From Zychaea mexicana (lineage: Eukaryota; Mucoromycota; Mucoromycetes; Mucorales; Lichtheimiaceae): 64,000 nucleotides of DNA. This document shows positions 1-14,200 of the stretch, one piece after another. Position 1 is the first letter of the stretch; each line of letters starts with the position of its first letter. The DNA lies in contig NW_026516706.1 in assembly GCF_025766255.1 (NCBI RefSeq), positions 248,001 to 312,000 of the forward strand. The letters run 5' to 3'. A program made the translations under genes and the position numbers. The notes below the pieces were generated by a model. That model was not told where the DNA came from, did not search any database, and saw only the letters and a list, made by a program, of their open reading frames with translations.

Positions 1-264
1 GAGTAGCGTCATTGCAATGTAATGAGTGAGAAAAGAGAGCGGAGTATGATACTGTGTAACAGACGATCAAATATAAAAGCGAGCTTACAAAAGCATTATC
101 AATATGTTCCTGCATCTCGAGCTGTTGAAGGAAATTGTGCACGCTACACAGCTGCACTCCTTGCAGATGATGAAAAGGAGACATCGTATATAAACCACTC
201 CCGTCTCTTTCTTGAACAAGCTTCTTCTTATACTTACTTGTTCTTCCACCATATCGAGGACTTG

Positions 265-1838
265 ATGAAATTCACTGACTGCCATCGTTTCCATGGCACC
301 GTCGCTGCTGCCGTTGTCGTGGCACTCGGCGCTTCGGCTTCAGCATCCATCCTGCCCAACATGATCAAAGTGTTTACAGGCGAGAAACAATTCTGCTGGG
401 ACACAACAGATATGGTGTAATTTACTTATTTTTTCCAGCATACACACAGAATATTTGTGTTTTTCGTCCTTCTGACAACAACGTACAATAATCTACAGAT
501 TTGCTTATGGTGACTCCTATACCAACCTAATGGGATCGGCAGGATCAGTTTGGACATGGAACAACTTTGCTGCAGGAAAAAACTCTACTTTGAAAGGAAC
601 TATTCAACTCAACGGGGTATATATCAGACATACCCCATTTCATATATCTTGCTTTAGAAGACGAGAATAACTTATAGTGCTTCTTCTTTTCTTTCCTGCT
701 ACAAACGCTTGTTCTGTTTGAATTAGACTACCGCTCATGGCCCAAATTGGATCCAATATCTCACAAACTGCTATCAAGGGCTGCCACAGAATTGTCGTCC
801 CCAATTGTTTGATGTAGCCTTTGGTGGTTCCACCGTAGATAGAAGCCTAGTTGCGCCAGCCTATGATTTCATTAAAGACCTTGACCAACAGATCAGCAAT
901 TGGGACCAATATGTCAGGCCAAAAGTCGAGTGGTCACCAGATACGACATTGACCGTGCTGTGGTTCGGCATCAACGATGTTACGCGAGCAGTAAAAGACA
1001 CAGACGGCACAAATGGCACAAACAGCACAAAAAGCACAAACGACGCCAAAAGCAACGTAAGCGCCTGTTTGTCTCTATGGAAGTAAGGAAGTTAATAATT
1101 ATTGGTTCTGTTTAGTTGAAGCTTGGCATATTGTTCAACAAAATCCTCGACAGATATTTCGAACATTTGGTAACAATTTCACTACCCACCTTTACAACAT
1201 CAGCATGTTTTGCTTTGTAGTTAGCGCTACCTAACTGACTTTATACATTATCTTTTTGTAACTGTAGGATACCCTGCATAAAAAGTACCAGATGCGGTTC
1301 TTTTTGATTAATAATGTCCCACCAATGGATCGCACTCCTTCAGGACGTGCTGACGCTGACAGACTGGGTCCATTAGTCAATGCGTTCAACGATTTGCTAC
1401 TAGGTCGGATAGCATATTATAGTACACTCAATCCAGATGTGACTCTTGTTCACTTTGATGCCCACAAGTACTTTGGTTACTATCTGGACCATTATAAGGA
1501 GTACGGCTTTAAGGATATTGAAAACTCTTGTGACAAAAAGGTCTGCAAGTATCCTCAGTACGAGTAAGTATCGCATAGTTTGCTTATTTAGAACGTTCAA
1601 TCGTATTCATAATATTTCTTTCATCTTCTTTTTAGGTATTTCTGGATGAGTAAGTGTTGTTATCTAAGCAAGCAGATTGTATGAAGCAAATGTAGTAACT
1701 CTAACGACCTACTATATGCTCTGTATGACAACGTTAATAGATGGTGCCCACCCAATGTATCCAGTACATAAGCTACTGGGTGAAGACATTACGGCACAAC
1801 TTCGAAACAAGCAGCAATGCCCTTCGCCATCATCCTAA
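265..1838 (+). CDS. Secreted GDSL/SGNH-family esterase (7 exons, 353 aa)
   Basis: Predicted extracellular ester hydrolase of the SGNH superfamily, resembling fungal carbohydrate-esterase-16/GDSL lipase-type proteins. Exons: 265-416, 499-616, 727-1056, 1116-1169, 1268-1563, 1636-1649, 1741-1838; they sum to 354 codons including stop. The start at 265 gives a hydrophobic Ala/Val-rich signal peptide (about residues 9-28). Block I is FAYGDSYTN (nucleophile Ser), a later block is WFGIND (oxyanion Asn), and the C-terminal block is HPMYPVH (catalytic His). The residue three before that His is Asn in my splice model, where Asp is usual. A short TN/TNGTN-like low-complexity insert follows the GIND block. 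Exon 6 is only 14 nt. An in-frame ATG at 22 exists, but it would place about 80 unlikely residues before the signal peptide. Substrate cannot be told from sequence. Confidence 0.85.
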
Positions 1839-2411
1839 TCGAAGTAGCGACATAACCCGCACTTAGAAAAATCATATGCACTATGGCTACTTTATTAGTT
1901 TCAAGCCTAGAATAAGTCTTTGCAACTTATGCCTTTGCATTGACTTTAGTGTTCTTTTACATTTAACAGAAGGAGCGGTTTGGACCTCCGAAAAGTTTAC
2001 AAGTTCAGGATCTTCTCCGAAAACATGGTACATAAAATGGGTCTATACATAAAACAGAGAACGAGAGAAAATAGAGAGAGACTCTATAAGAGTGGATGTG
2101 GCGGTATTGATTGTTGATAAGTAGGAGTAGTTAGTAAGAAGCAGTAAGATGATTTAATTAATGAGTATGAATGCAAAATATCTGATCCGCTCTTCCTCAA
2201 GATGAGCGCATTGTCCAATGATTTTCACCAGCTGTGATTCGAGTAAGTTGCTGGCTTTCGACTTTACTCGCTTTACTTAAACCTTGTTTTCAGGGTTAAG
2301 AGTCCCTTCAACCCACCTCTCCCCTCACCCTCACATCTTGCACTTGTTTGCATCGAGGTGGTGTTTCTGACGACACACGCACGCGTTTGGGTTACCCATA
2401 CCACCAAAAAA
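1839..2411. other. Intergenic: esterase 3' flank / PUF upstream region
   Basis: No convincing coding exon. It holds the 3' flank of the esterase gene and, from about 2290, pyrimidine-rich sequence typical of the 5' leaders in this window. The first PUF exon could begin further upstream, since the start at 2412 rests only on an ATG-ATG pair in frame. Confidence 0.5.
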
Positions 2412-5400
2412 ATGATGCCACGATTGTTGGACGATCATCGTCCACTGTCTCGCAATCCAGATTTACATCAACCTACTGCAAAGAATGCTACCCAGGGTCA
2501 GGTATAAAAAACTTACTTTCCTCTCTGTTCTCCTTGTTGCCGTGCAACATTTATTTCTTCTTCTTCTTCTTCTTCTTATGACTACCATGACGTAGTTTTG
2601 GAAAGAAAAGGGGTGTCAGCCAGGCCGAGGTTGTTGTGCTTTTGTCAGAACGAGAAAACTCAAATTTGGCCCTTTTTTTTTTTTTTGAAAGCTTGCTGCA
2701 CTTTTACACGGCAAAGTAGACTATGATTTATTTGACGGTAGTGGAACTTCTGAAGGCGGCTTCTTCCAGGATCGATCCAGCAGTGCTCCACCCAACAACG
2801 AAGTTCTTCCTCAACCTACGGAAGCAGAAAAGCCGCGTGTATCGGACCATCCTGGCAGACCATGGCAATTGTGGGAGAATACGAATAGTCCAGGTAAATA
2901 GCGAAGAAGTATGATGATCCCAAGGGCGTGGATGGTTAGACACCTGCTCACACTGTTTTTGTTGTTGTGACAAACGAAATAGGCTTCTCTCGTGCACACA
3001 ATCAGACGGTTGGATTCGAGCAGATACCCAATGGTTCAACCCCACGCCAAGTGAAAAACCATCACGTTGACATGATGCACAAGGTGAAGATGCCATTCTT
3101 TGTTCTTTGTTGCCCTTCACCGCCTCTTGCATGCTCTCTATCTTTGGGATCGAACAGAGAAAGAATTACAGTCTAAATATATGCATAACGTAAAATGATA
3201 GGATTACACGCGAACATCTTCTCCGATGTATAACGGCATCCAGCGCATGCGACCAGAGGCGCGTGATCCGGTTTCTGGTGGTTATGATAGTCCATACGGA
3301 CACACCGACCAAGACGATAGTCAGCTATCGTCGGTGTTGCAAATGTCCATGGATGATCACAAGCTGGGCCAACAACGTCCTCACCGTGCAGTGTCGCCTT
3401 CGATCATGAACAAATTCATCAATTCCTCGGCGCTTCCTCCACGAGCGAACTCGACTCCACCTGGTCATAATGATATGGACTTGTATGGTACCCGGTACAA
3501 CCTCGATCCAACTGATTCGATGGTTAATCAACTGAGCGCCATGGGATTAAATGATGGTGTACGTTTATTTCATGAAATACGATGATGAAGTGATGGGTCG
3601 AAACGAAAAACTGACGACATTGGACATGTAGGGCGTGTATGGAGCATCAAACCAAGCCCAGCAGTATTGGCAAGCGCTCCAACTTCAACAACAGCCATAC
3701 TTGGATAGCCCATATTATGATGCAGCAACTACTACTGCCCAACAACGAACATCCCAAGTACCTCTTTTGCCTTCGAACCTGGATCTCTCCGGCGAGCATT
3801 TTAACGACAATGGCTCTGACGGCTTGCTGAATCGGTATGGTGCTAGCAGACAGTACGAAGAGTATGGTACTAGTGGCGGTTTTGAAATGATGGATCATCA
3901 CAACCATCAAGTCGACGAACAACAGTTGCATGCTCTTGAACAACTGCAGCAGCATCAACGGCGGCTTCTCATCCAACAACAACAGCAACAACACCAGAAG
4001 CATCAGCAGCAGCGACTCTTGGCTGCGCGACAGCAGCAATTGTTGCTGCAGCAGCATGTGCAAAGCAGCGACTCTCCTAGGTTACGTGGATTGCAGGAGA
4101 ACGCTGCTGCTATGCGATCGCCCAGGGCAACGCAAGATTTGGCATTGAGTATCCAGAGTCGGTTATTGACTGAATTCCGAAATTCAAAGAACAAGAAATA
4201 CGAGCTCAAGGTTTGTTGCTCACCTATATTCCATTGTTGCTCGGTGAAAATAGATGCGTACAAGTAAAAGTGAGTTTGAGCATCAACTCTGAACAAAACC
4301 ATTGTCGACGTCGACCCGTGTATACTGTGTAGGACATTACCGATCATATTGTCGAATTTAGTGGAGATCAGCATGGATCTCGGTTCATCCAACAAAAGCT
4401 GGAAACAGCAAACAGTGACGAAAAACAAATGGTGTTTGAAGAAGTTTTGCAGAATGCGCTCCAGTTGATGACGGATGTGTTTGGCAACTATGTATTGCAA
4501 AAGTTCTTTGAACACGGTAACCAAGCCCAAAAGACGATCCTGGCAAAGCAGATGGAGGGTCATATTGTGTCGCTATCGCTGCAAATGTACGGGTGCCGTG
4601 TAGTCCAAAAAGCCTTGGAGCATGTCCTCACCGATCAACAAGCTCGATTGGTCGGCGAGTTGGACGGTTGCGTGCTCAAATGTATTAAGGATCAAAACGG
4701 GAACCATGTCATTCAAAAGGTAATCTTTAAACATGCTTTCGTATACATAGTCAATTAACAATTGGTTTTCTATAGGCGATCGAACGCGTGCCGGCCAAGC
4801 ATATCCAGTTTATTATTGATGCGTTCCATGACCAAGTCTATAACCTCGCAACACATCCTTATGGCTGCAGAGTGATCCAGCGTATGTTCGAACATTGTAC
4901 CGAAGTTCAGACGGATCCCTTGTTGGATGAACTTCATCGATGCACCCACCAGCTTGTTCAAGACCAATATGGAAATTATGTATGTGCTCGTCTATATGGT
5001 TGTATGGAAAGCTTCTTTGCCTTGATTGCTCACTCTTAGATACATCGGAATTGTATTTAGGTTATTCAACATGTCTTGGAACGTGGTCGTCCTGCGGACA
5101 AGTCTGTCATTATCGACAAGATTCGTGGCCAAGTTCTCCAACTGAGCAAGCATAAATTTGCTAGCAATGTCGTTGAAAAGTGCGTTGATTATGGTTCCAA
5201 GAAAGAGCGCCAAGAACTTATTGAAGAAGTCCTGCAAACCAGATCTGATGGGTAAAGAGACACAGAATATTTATTTATTCAATGTGTGATTGCCGTTATA
5301 TCTTACCTTACCGTGGTTTTTTCTCTCTCATCTAGTTCTTGTCCTTTGGTTATCATGATGAAGGATCAATACGCTAATTACGTTGTACAAAAAATGCTGG

Positions 5401-5744
5401 ACGTGGTGGACGAAGAGCAACGTGTGCTCCTCGTCACCACAATCAAGCCCCATCTTCAATCTCTCAAGAAATTTACTTATGGCCGTCACTTGCTCTTGAG
5501 TAAGTGAACTTTTTTTACGATGGTTTTGAAGGATGAGTATGATGGGATGACTGACGTACTTCTGTGTCTGACCGAAATAACAGAGGTCGAAAAACTGTTT
5601 CAGCTTGTCAACATCGATCTAACTGATGCTGCCGATGGATATCGCACGGATGATCTAGTCGATGAGGACAAGAAACTCGCTACTACGATTACTACGGCAT
5701 CAGCAGTAGCAGCAGCAGGCGCCACTATCCCAGATGTCCAATAA
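2412..5744 (+). CDS. Pumilio/PUF-family RNA-binding protein (10 exons, 811 aa)
   Basis: Cytoplasmic post-transcriptional regulator that should bind 3'UTR motifs and recruit deadenylation/translation repressors (family knowledge). Exons: 2412-2501, 2692-2893, 2983-3083, 3202-3558, 3632-4210, 4333-4719, 4776-4979, 5061-5251, 5336-5499, 5584-5744, summing exactly to 812 codons. The N-terminal half is disordered, with a Gln-rich stretch at about 3940-4060. The C-terminal half holds eight PUF repeats with visible cores: [56 protein letters not shown]. By the standard PUF code (repeats 8 to 1) these predict UGUAUAUA, the canonical Pumilio site. The N-terminal start and exons 1-3 are less certain than the repeat domain. 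It ends convergent to ATG5. Confidence 0.92.
2551..2580 (+). repeat. TTC-rich simple repeat in PUF intron 1
   Basis: About nine TTC units lie in the first PUF intron. A T-run of about 14 at 2673-2686 forms the polypyrimidine tract just before its acceptor. Confidence 0.8.
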
Positions 5745-6172
5745 CAGTAGTATCTGTAAAAAGAAAAAAAAAACACACTCTCTTCCCTCCCTGTTTTATC
5801 AAACTGTACAAGTCCCGGCCTACCTTTGTCTTTTTTGTATATCTTCCCCATCTTCTTTCAACCTTTCGTATATCACATGTTTCTTAGATCGGCAAATCCT
5901 TCCTTGGCAAAGGGTTTATTTTGTACAAGAGTCCGACCGCTATTGTTATAATTCTTGAGAACCAACTTTTGGTCTCGATGTACATGCAACCTTACTTTTT
6001 CTTTCTGACTTTCTCCCCAACAGATCTTACCCCCCTTTTTTCCTTATCTTCTCTGTGATTATACATCATCTGTCTTGTATCTTTCTTTCCCTTTCCTTTT
6101 GTATATCCATCATACATAAATCAAACCTCTTTTTCTTCTTTCGATCCTTGTACACAGCAGTTTTTAGTTGTT
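5745..6172. other. Intergenic between convergent PUF and ATG5
   Basis: T/C-rich sequence shared by the two converging 3' ends. No coding potential that I can support. Confidence 0.6.
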
Positions 6173-7425
6173 TCAAGAACATTTACAAATGACTACATGT
6201 AAAAAGTTATCTGCAAATGATAGGTTTTGTGATGCCCAGCCTATCGGTGTATCTAATGGTAACTGTATTCCATGTGTCATGGGTATCGCTAGACTCGAAG
6301 GAAATAGGTCGGGTAAAATGGCACCTAGCACGTCACCTAGCATCTTTGGGTTGCCTAGATACATTGGATTCCAACAAATTACGGTCAAAACTTCCCTCTT
6401 TCCCTCGACCCAAAGATTACCACGTTTCTAGATGCAAAAGCAACAGGCGAAAATACCTTCATCCGTAAATGACACATTTTCCTGAATCACTGGACATTGA
6501 TCTGGTAAATAGATGCGTAGAGGAACGTATCGTAGACCTTCCGAATCCGCTAACAAATGCATATTGACATTCCAATAATCATCATATCGATCTATATGAG
6601 ATATAGCGTTTAGCAAAATTCTATCCATTAATATTTTTGTTATCGTTAAAAGCTCAATAGATACCTAGAGATAATGCCTGCCAAAGTTGAGATTGGTCGT
6701 TTTTGGATAGATTCATGACGCGCTTAGTCGATCCGTGCCGTATAAAATCCGCCTAGTTTATAACCGTAGATGTGAGCAACAGTACGCTATCAAAGCATAA
6801 GCTCACTACCATCGTTTCTGTCTCTCTCTCTCTCTCTCTCTGTATGTTTGTGAATAGGTACCTGTTTCACCATCGACATGAACATATTTTGTGTCGCTTC
6901 CACCGACGGGGTCATTAATAACTTGTCGGTGGGAAAGTTTTGAAAATGAACAGTGATATGCCAAGGTCGATCTTTTGAACCAGACATATCGTAGAGCAGA
7001 CCGATAGGATAGTGCCTGAATAGAGGAAGCGTTTGTTATATATGCCCACCAAGGAGAAACTGTACTATATCCAATACAAGTGAAATATATTTGCGTACCA
7101 CTTTAAGGGCTCGCCTTGATAATCGTACCATACGTCCGTATGTGTTAAATCTATATCAAGACCACTATAAATAGGTGCTAATTGCTCTGTGATTAAGGGC
7201 AAGTAGGAGCATCGCGCAGCTTCCGTCTACAAGAAAAGAAAATGTTTCTCTCTGTACATGAGTTTTGAATTGATCTCGAGCTGTCTCCCTCCAAGAAAGA
7301 AAAAGATATGTTACAAAAATGGGCTCAGTGAATGTTCGGGATTCGGTTGGATCGAGGGATATCTGAATGGGAAGTTTGCCATTCCATATTTGTTTGGACA
7401 CGACTTGGTCTATGATAAGAGACAT
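6173..7425 (-). CDS. ATG5: Autophagy protein 5 (6 exons, 265 aa)
   Basis: ATG5 is covalently joined to ATG12 and, with ATG16, acts as the E3-like complex that lipidates ATG8 at the phagophore. Exons on the minus strand: 7425-7315, 7226-7099, 7015-6862, 6752-6665, 6591-6457, 6354-6173, summing to 266 codons. Recognisable blocks in order: WNGKLPIQISL; CSYLPLITEQ; WYDYQGEPLKW then HYPIGLLYD; PWHITVHFQNFP; the FMSMVKQ/ADF junction, whose Lys corresponds to the ATG12-conjugated Lys (human K130); YVPLRIYLPDQ; and the C-terminal PIGWASQNLSFADNFLH. Length is typical (275 aa in human). The intron at about 6753-6861 carries a (CT)n microsatellite. The start is set by the first Met before the WNGKLPI block. 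Confidence 0.95.
6817..6841. repeat. (TC)n microsatellite inside an ATG5 intron
   Basis: About eleven TC/CT dinucleotides in an uninterrupted run; read on the coding strand it is a GA tract near the donor side of the intron. Confidence 0.9.
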
Positions 7426-7659
7426 TATTATTGTTAAAATTCAGCATACAGTAAGCTGACTTGCCCAGGCACATCCCAGTTTTTGTCATACGCCGTAAAA
7501 ATCCAGCCAGATAGGAGCTAGGGAGTTTACGATTTGTATAACAACTCTATTCAGCGCAACAAAAACAACCAAGTGGGGAAGAAGCTTCTTCTGTTACATG
7601 GAAATAGGCTTTTTTGCATGAATCCAACTATGAACGGAGTTATGCCACTCTTAATGTTC

Positions 7660-7975
7660 TTACCAGCTGAGAAGAGCAAGCACAACAAAAAAGCCAACGA
7701 CCCATGTTTGAGTTCTCATGTATCCGCTAATTTACGTCTCGCTCTAAGCGACGGCGGTAACAATAGAGTTGCTTCATGTCACAAATAATAGTAAAAGCTG
7801 TTCGGAAAGTCTGGGACCAATCGTGTAGCAGATCACAAGCAGAACGTGGAACTGCTTGGTATGTAATCCCAATGCTACTCAAAAAGGCAAATAGAATTCA
7901 CGTAAAACCTAAAAATGCACAAGCCATGTGCGTTATCACGCCACTTAGTAAAGCGCCTTTTGTTGACGTGGATAT
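7660..7975 (-). pseudogene. Possible broken membrane-protein gene
   Basis: On the minus strand, one frame reads hydrophobic protein-like sequence (GALLSGVITHMACAFLGF, then ILFAFLSSIGITYQAVP after an in-frame TGA, continuing to CDMKQLYC). A second frame then continues with SGYMRTQTWVVGFFVVLALL before a GTAAGA. Two to three apparent membrane segments are spread over two frames with a stop between them, and no intron neatly joins them. This suggests a decayed or mis-assembled small membrane-protein gene upstream of ATG5. I do not recognise the family. It could also be a real gene whose splice sites I failed to find. Confidence 0.3.
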
Positions 7976-8453
7976 CTGTTTCCTTCATGGAAGCAGAATT
8001 GCTAGAAATATTGATGAAGATGTGTATGAACTGAGCTATCTCTCTTATCATCGAACATTGATGTGTTAAACGCATACCTTAAAGAGCATACACTGTAAAA
8101 TCCGCATTAACTTTTTCGGGATTGTCTTCTTTAGTCAAAGGTAGATGGAACTTTTTTTGGGGCAATCAGTGCTTGCGTTGAGCGCTGGCAATGACGATTG
8201 ACTATACGCTCTAATATTTGATGTAAGAGGCAGCGAACTATGTATTTATCAAGCCTTGATTCTTTCAGGAACCGCATGTCTGGTCAATGTGGATTCTCTT
8301 CTTCCCTCTCATTTCTATGACAATGATCCCTGAGAGCAGTCCAAGAAGCATATGATAGCAAATGCATGCTGGAATCTTTTCCGGGTGATACAACAAAACG
8401 CTAACCTTTTTTTTGACATCCGCCTGGAGCCTCTGCCCGAATAGTTAAAAAAA
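7976..8453. other. Upstream region of cytochrome b5 reductase
   Basis: No supported gene. Short open frames on both strands show no domain or signal. A Kozak-like A-run precedes the ATG at 8454. Confidence 0.5.
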
Positions 8454-9891
<1,438 letters not shown>

Positions 9892-11213
9892 ATTGCCCGT
9901 TTGAAATTTCTAAGAGCCCACTAAACATTTTGTTTACATTCAAAAGTATAAAGAGTCCATGATGATAAAAAAATATACACGAACGTCTATAAACAATTCT
10001 TTTCCAGAGTATTTAAGATGCTAGCAATGCTATCTTTTTATGGGATACAATTTATTATGTAGGACATACTGAGAATCATGCTCCGGGATGTTTTGGCAGG
10101 GAGATTTTGATATTTGGTTGCTACGGATAATACATCATGACACATGTCGCTCTCTTTCTCATGAATAAAGTTGACGGATGGTGACGATCTCGAGCTCCCA
10201 CAGACATCGGGGGGCCGAACATACTATTAAGTATGTTTTACATGTCCTTCCAAATAAGATGAATGCTCTAGTGTGCGCTGTTGCCAGTTCCACAAGTTTG
10301 ACCCAGCTCGGTATAGGTCTTGCTCAATGCGTAATAGGCAGAGTGAACTCATAAACCGATCGACCAGCACGTTGATCTATCAGTTGTGTGCTAGTTTATT
10401 GTCACATTTATACTGGCAGAAAAGGCTCTTCTTAATAATGCAAAGTGGGATGTCAGCTTAGTTGCCGTCGTTTATTGGTAATCAAGAGGCGCTGATGCTT
10501 AAAACAGTCGTCGATGACAGGTGTTCTTCTGCGTCGCTGGCAAAAGACCGGAGATGCATGTACGCTAGTAGATATAAGTCATCATATCGTGCTGGAAGCA
10601 ACAGGCAAAAGCAAAGGGCAACAGACAAAGAAAATGGTGCATGCGCAATGGGGCTTATTACGTTATAGCTGTGTATGTATGATACACACACCAGTTTTAT
10701 GCTAACTCATGTGAATAAAAGAAATATGTGTATGCGTATCCACAGCTACAGCAGCTCGGGTTGCGTTTTAATTTATGTAACCTGTTGCACACGACATCGA
10801 GAACATTGGCGACTACTTGATACAAGAAAAAGAATGACAAAAGGAGAACTGGCCAGCGGCAAAAAAGAAGGAGGAGAGAGCCAGGGGAAATGCTAACCCC
10901 TCCCTTTCATTGCACTTGAGGGAGATGGCCTTTGCGTTCCATGGCATTGAACGATACAGGTTTTAGCTGTTTCGTAGAGAATATGGAGACAGGACCGGAA
11001 TTAAAGGAGACTTACGCAGAGAGAGAGAGAGATGTAAGTGCAAAATAAATAAAAGCACGTTTTTCTGCCACCTTTCGGAATCTGGCAGTGTGGAGCTGCT
11101 GCTGCTGCACCATACATTATTTTCCAAGGCCGCGCACACACCTAGAAAAGTTCTTGTATAATTTTCCGTCCTGTGGTTTCTATCTTCAGCAACCCCTTTT
11201 CACCTTTTCCCTC
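9892..11213. other. Intergenic between CBR1 and CLIP-like gene
   Basis: No coding sequence that I can support. It contains an 8-bp perfect inverted repeat with a 4-nt loop at 10218-10237 and a GA microsatellite at about 11020-11032 in the probable 5' leader of the next gene. Confidence 0.5.
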
Positions 11214-14200
11214 ATGTCACGCATAGCAAGACCTTTTCATGTCAACCTCCACGAAGATTCCGTGCAAGAGCCAGGCATAGCACGGATTTCTGGGCCCTAT
11301 CAAAGCACCGTCACAGCCTCTGCCTCTCCCAAAAAGCGTCTCGCTCGACTACCTAATTCGTACACGCGGGATGATTCCAATGGTCCAGCAGTGGCAGACG
11401 CTCCAAAACTGCAACGTCGGTCCGCAACGAATCCGATACCAGCAACAAAACGGCCGAGCAAAACAAGCAAGGCCACCTTGCGGTCATCAACGTCTTCGAC
11501 TGAAGAACTGTCAGAACCGGAGCCAATACTTCGCTTCGGTTCGCCTAAAATAAAACCTGCTCGGTCTTCTTACAACGGTTCTTCGCCGTCTCCTAGCGAC
11601 CTTGCCAAGACAACCACGACTGCAACAACTACGCATACAGCAACCACGACAAGCAAAAAATCGCCCGCTTCCTTGTCTTCATCATCGTCAACAAAGGAGA
11701 ACATGGTCGTGGGTTCCAAAGTCGCTGTCCCTAGCATGGGTGTAACCGGCACTCTGCAGTTCTTGGGACCAACAGAGTTCAAGCCAGGTATCTGGGCAGG
11801 CATCGAGCTAGATGACTCTGGCACCGGAAAGAACGATGGCTGTGTACAGGGGTAAGAAACAAACGATGCATGATGATGATAACCGTGCAAAACTCTCCCC
11901 ATATCAAAGTTGATTCGTGTGAACTCATGACCTACTCTCTCTCTCTTGTGCTGATTGCTTTTGCCGTGTTGTACGTAAATGCAGTATACGGTATTTCACG
12001 TGCCCTCCCCATAAAGGCCTTTTTATCAGTGATTCTAAAATTGCCGCCCTCGACGTCGATCATTCGGAAGAAAAACCCGTAGCCACAAAAACGACAGCAG
12101 CGATCAGCACCAGTTACAGCAGTACTACCACTGGTTTATCGCCCCCTACCCAACGACGCAGCAGACAGCCGATCCCTGAAATCTCACGATCGAGCATTGT
12201 CTCTAGACGCTCCAAGACACTAGCAGCTTCGACTCGAAAGCCCAGCAAAACATCCATCAATCGATCATCGGACACTGCTGCAAAAAAGACATCGCGATAC
12301 TCGGTAGATAAATTGGCTGCTGTCGAACCAGTTCCACCAGTTCCTGACATCAATGCTCGAAATGATGGTGCACAAAAGGCTGAGCGACGTGTGTCTAGTG
12401 CACTTGGCCCGCAAAGCACTAGTCCAGATGTAACAGCAACTCCTGCTGCTGCTGCTACTGCTGCTGCTGCTGCTGGCGCTGTCGCTGAAAAAGTTTCATC
12501 ATCACCTGCAAACGGAGAATCACAAAACACATCAACAACCGCAGCAGCAGCACCAGCAGCGTCATCACCATCACCAGCGCCTGCTGCAAAGACTGTGTCT
12601 GAACAGGAACTGTATCACATCTACGAACTGCTGGAAAAGGTACAACGAGAAAAGGACAAGCTTACATCTGAGATCAGCAGCAAAGAGGCAGCCTGGGAGA
12701 GGCTAGTGTCGACCAAAGAAAGCTATGCACTGCGGGTTAAGGAAAAGGATGAAGAATTAGCACGGCTGCAGCAACAAATGTCCGACATCCAACAGAAATT
12801 TGAAACCGCACAGCAGCAGCTTCAGAAACAACAAACCTTGTTGGATAAAAATGTCAAGCATGATTCGTCACAGGAACAGTCGTTACGGCGGATCGAAAAA
12901 CTAGAAGGCATCATCGAAGATATGAAAGCCAAGACAGCCGGAACCATTGAGACACATGAGACACAGCTCCGCGAATCCAAGGGACAGCTGGATCACCTGC
13001 ACCATGCCTTGAAAGAGCAAGAAACTATGTCTGCAGCATTGGAGAGAGAATGCGAAGAGCTACGGAAAGCCGGTCTAGAAGCAATCAACGCCTACGAAAC
13101 ATCTATACTGGAACTGAAGAAGAAAAGCCAGCAGACAGAAGAAGAAAAGAGCGCACAGATCGACGAGCTAAACAAAGTAGTTGCTGATCTGCGCCGTGGC
13201 GATTTTTCCGCTCTCGATGACTATGATAGCCACGATCGTTATGCAGACGAGTGGCACGATCAACGGATACGATTAGAAGAACAGCTCGAGCTGGCAACAG
13301 ATGAAGTCGAGCAAGAGCGGATACGCAACCACACACTTGCTAACGAGAATGACAAGCTTCGCAAAGAACTCCAGCTATTCCAAATGTCAAGTGCTTCATC
13401 CGACGACAGATTCGATACCTTGCGACGAGAACTCGAGACTGAGCTACAGGACAAGCGTCGGTTGATGGAAGAAGCGGATGCTGCCTTTGAAGCTCAAGCC
13501 CGTGCCGAGGATGAAAATTACCAGATGAAAATGGCGCGCGTCAAGATGGAACGGGAGTTGGAGGAGGCACATCAGCAAATCCAGCTTTTGCAAGAAGGCA
13601 ACAGTGCTGCTAACGGTGATGGTATCAGTCCAGCTCACCATGGTGAAGACGAAAACACCAACAACATTCAAATCGCTCAACTCTCGGCTCAGGTCAAAGA
13701 AGAACAGCAGGGAAGACAAGTGCTCCAGAAAGAGTGCGACCGACTCCGTGAATCTCAAAATGAACTGGAACGGGAGTGCATGCGTTTGATGGATGAGCTT
13801 ATGGTTGTAGAACAAAATGGAAGCAGCTCTCGTCCTGCTGCTGTTGAGGATGGTACCAATGCAGTCGAATTGCGAAAGCAGATCAAGTCGCTGGAGGATA
13901 ACCTCTTGCAAGAGCGATTACGCTACAACGACTTGGAGCACACCAAGCGAACAGAAATCACACAGCTCAGCACCGAACTTGCGGAACTGGAAACACTCAT
14001 TGAAAATGGAGTTTTCGAAGACAACGATCTACAGCAAGCACTCGAGACGGAACAAAAACGTGTTCAGTCATTAGAGAAAGAGCTCAAGTCACTAAAGGAA
14101 GAAGCCAAGTCATCAGTGCCCGAGAGTAAATCAAGTGCACACGACGTATCGAAAGATTTATACTGTGAACTGTGTGAAGTGCATGGGCACGATGTGTTAA

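Noticed and set aside
3647..4063. Leu-rich minus-strand frame of 138 codons
   Set aside because: It is the antisense of the Gln-rich PUF exon; the Leu runs come from CAG/CAA codons read backwards.
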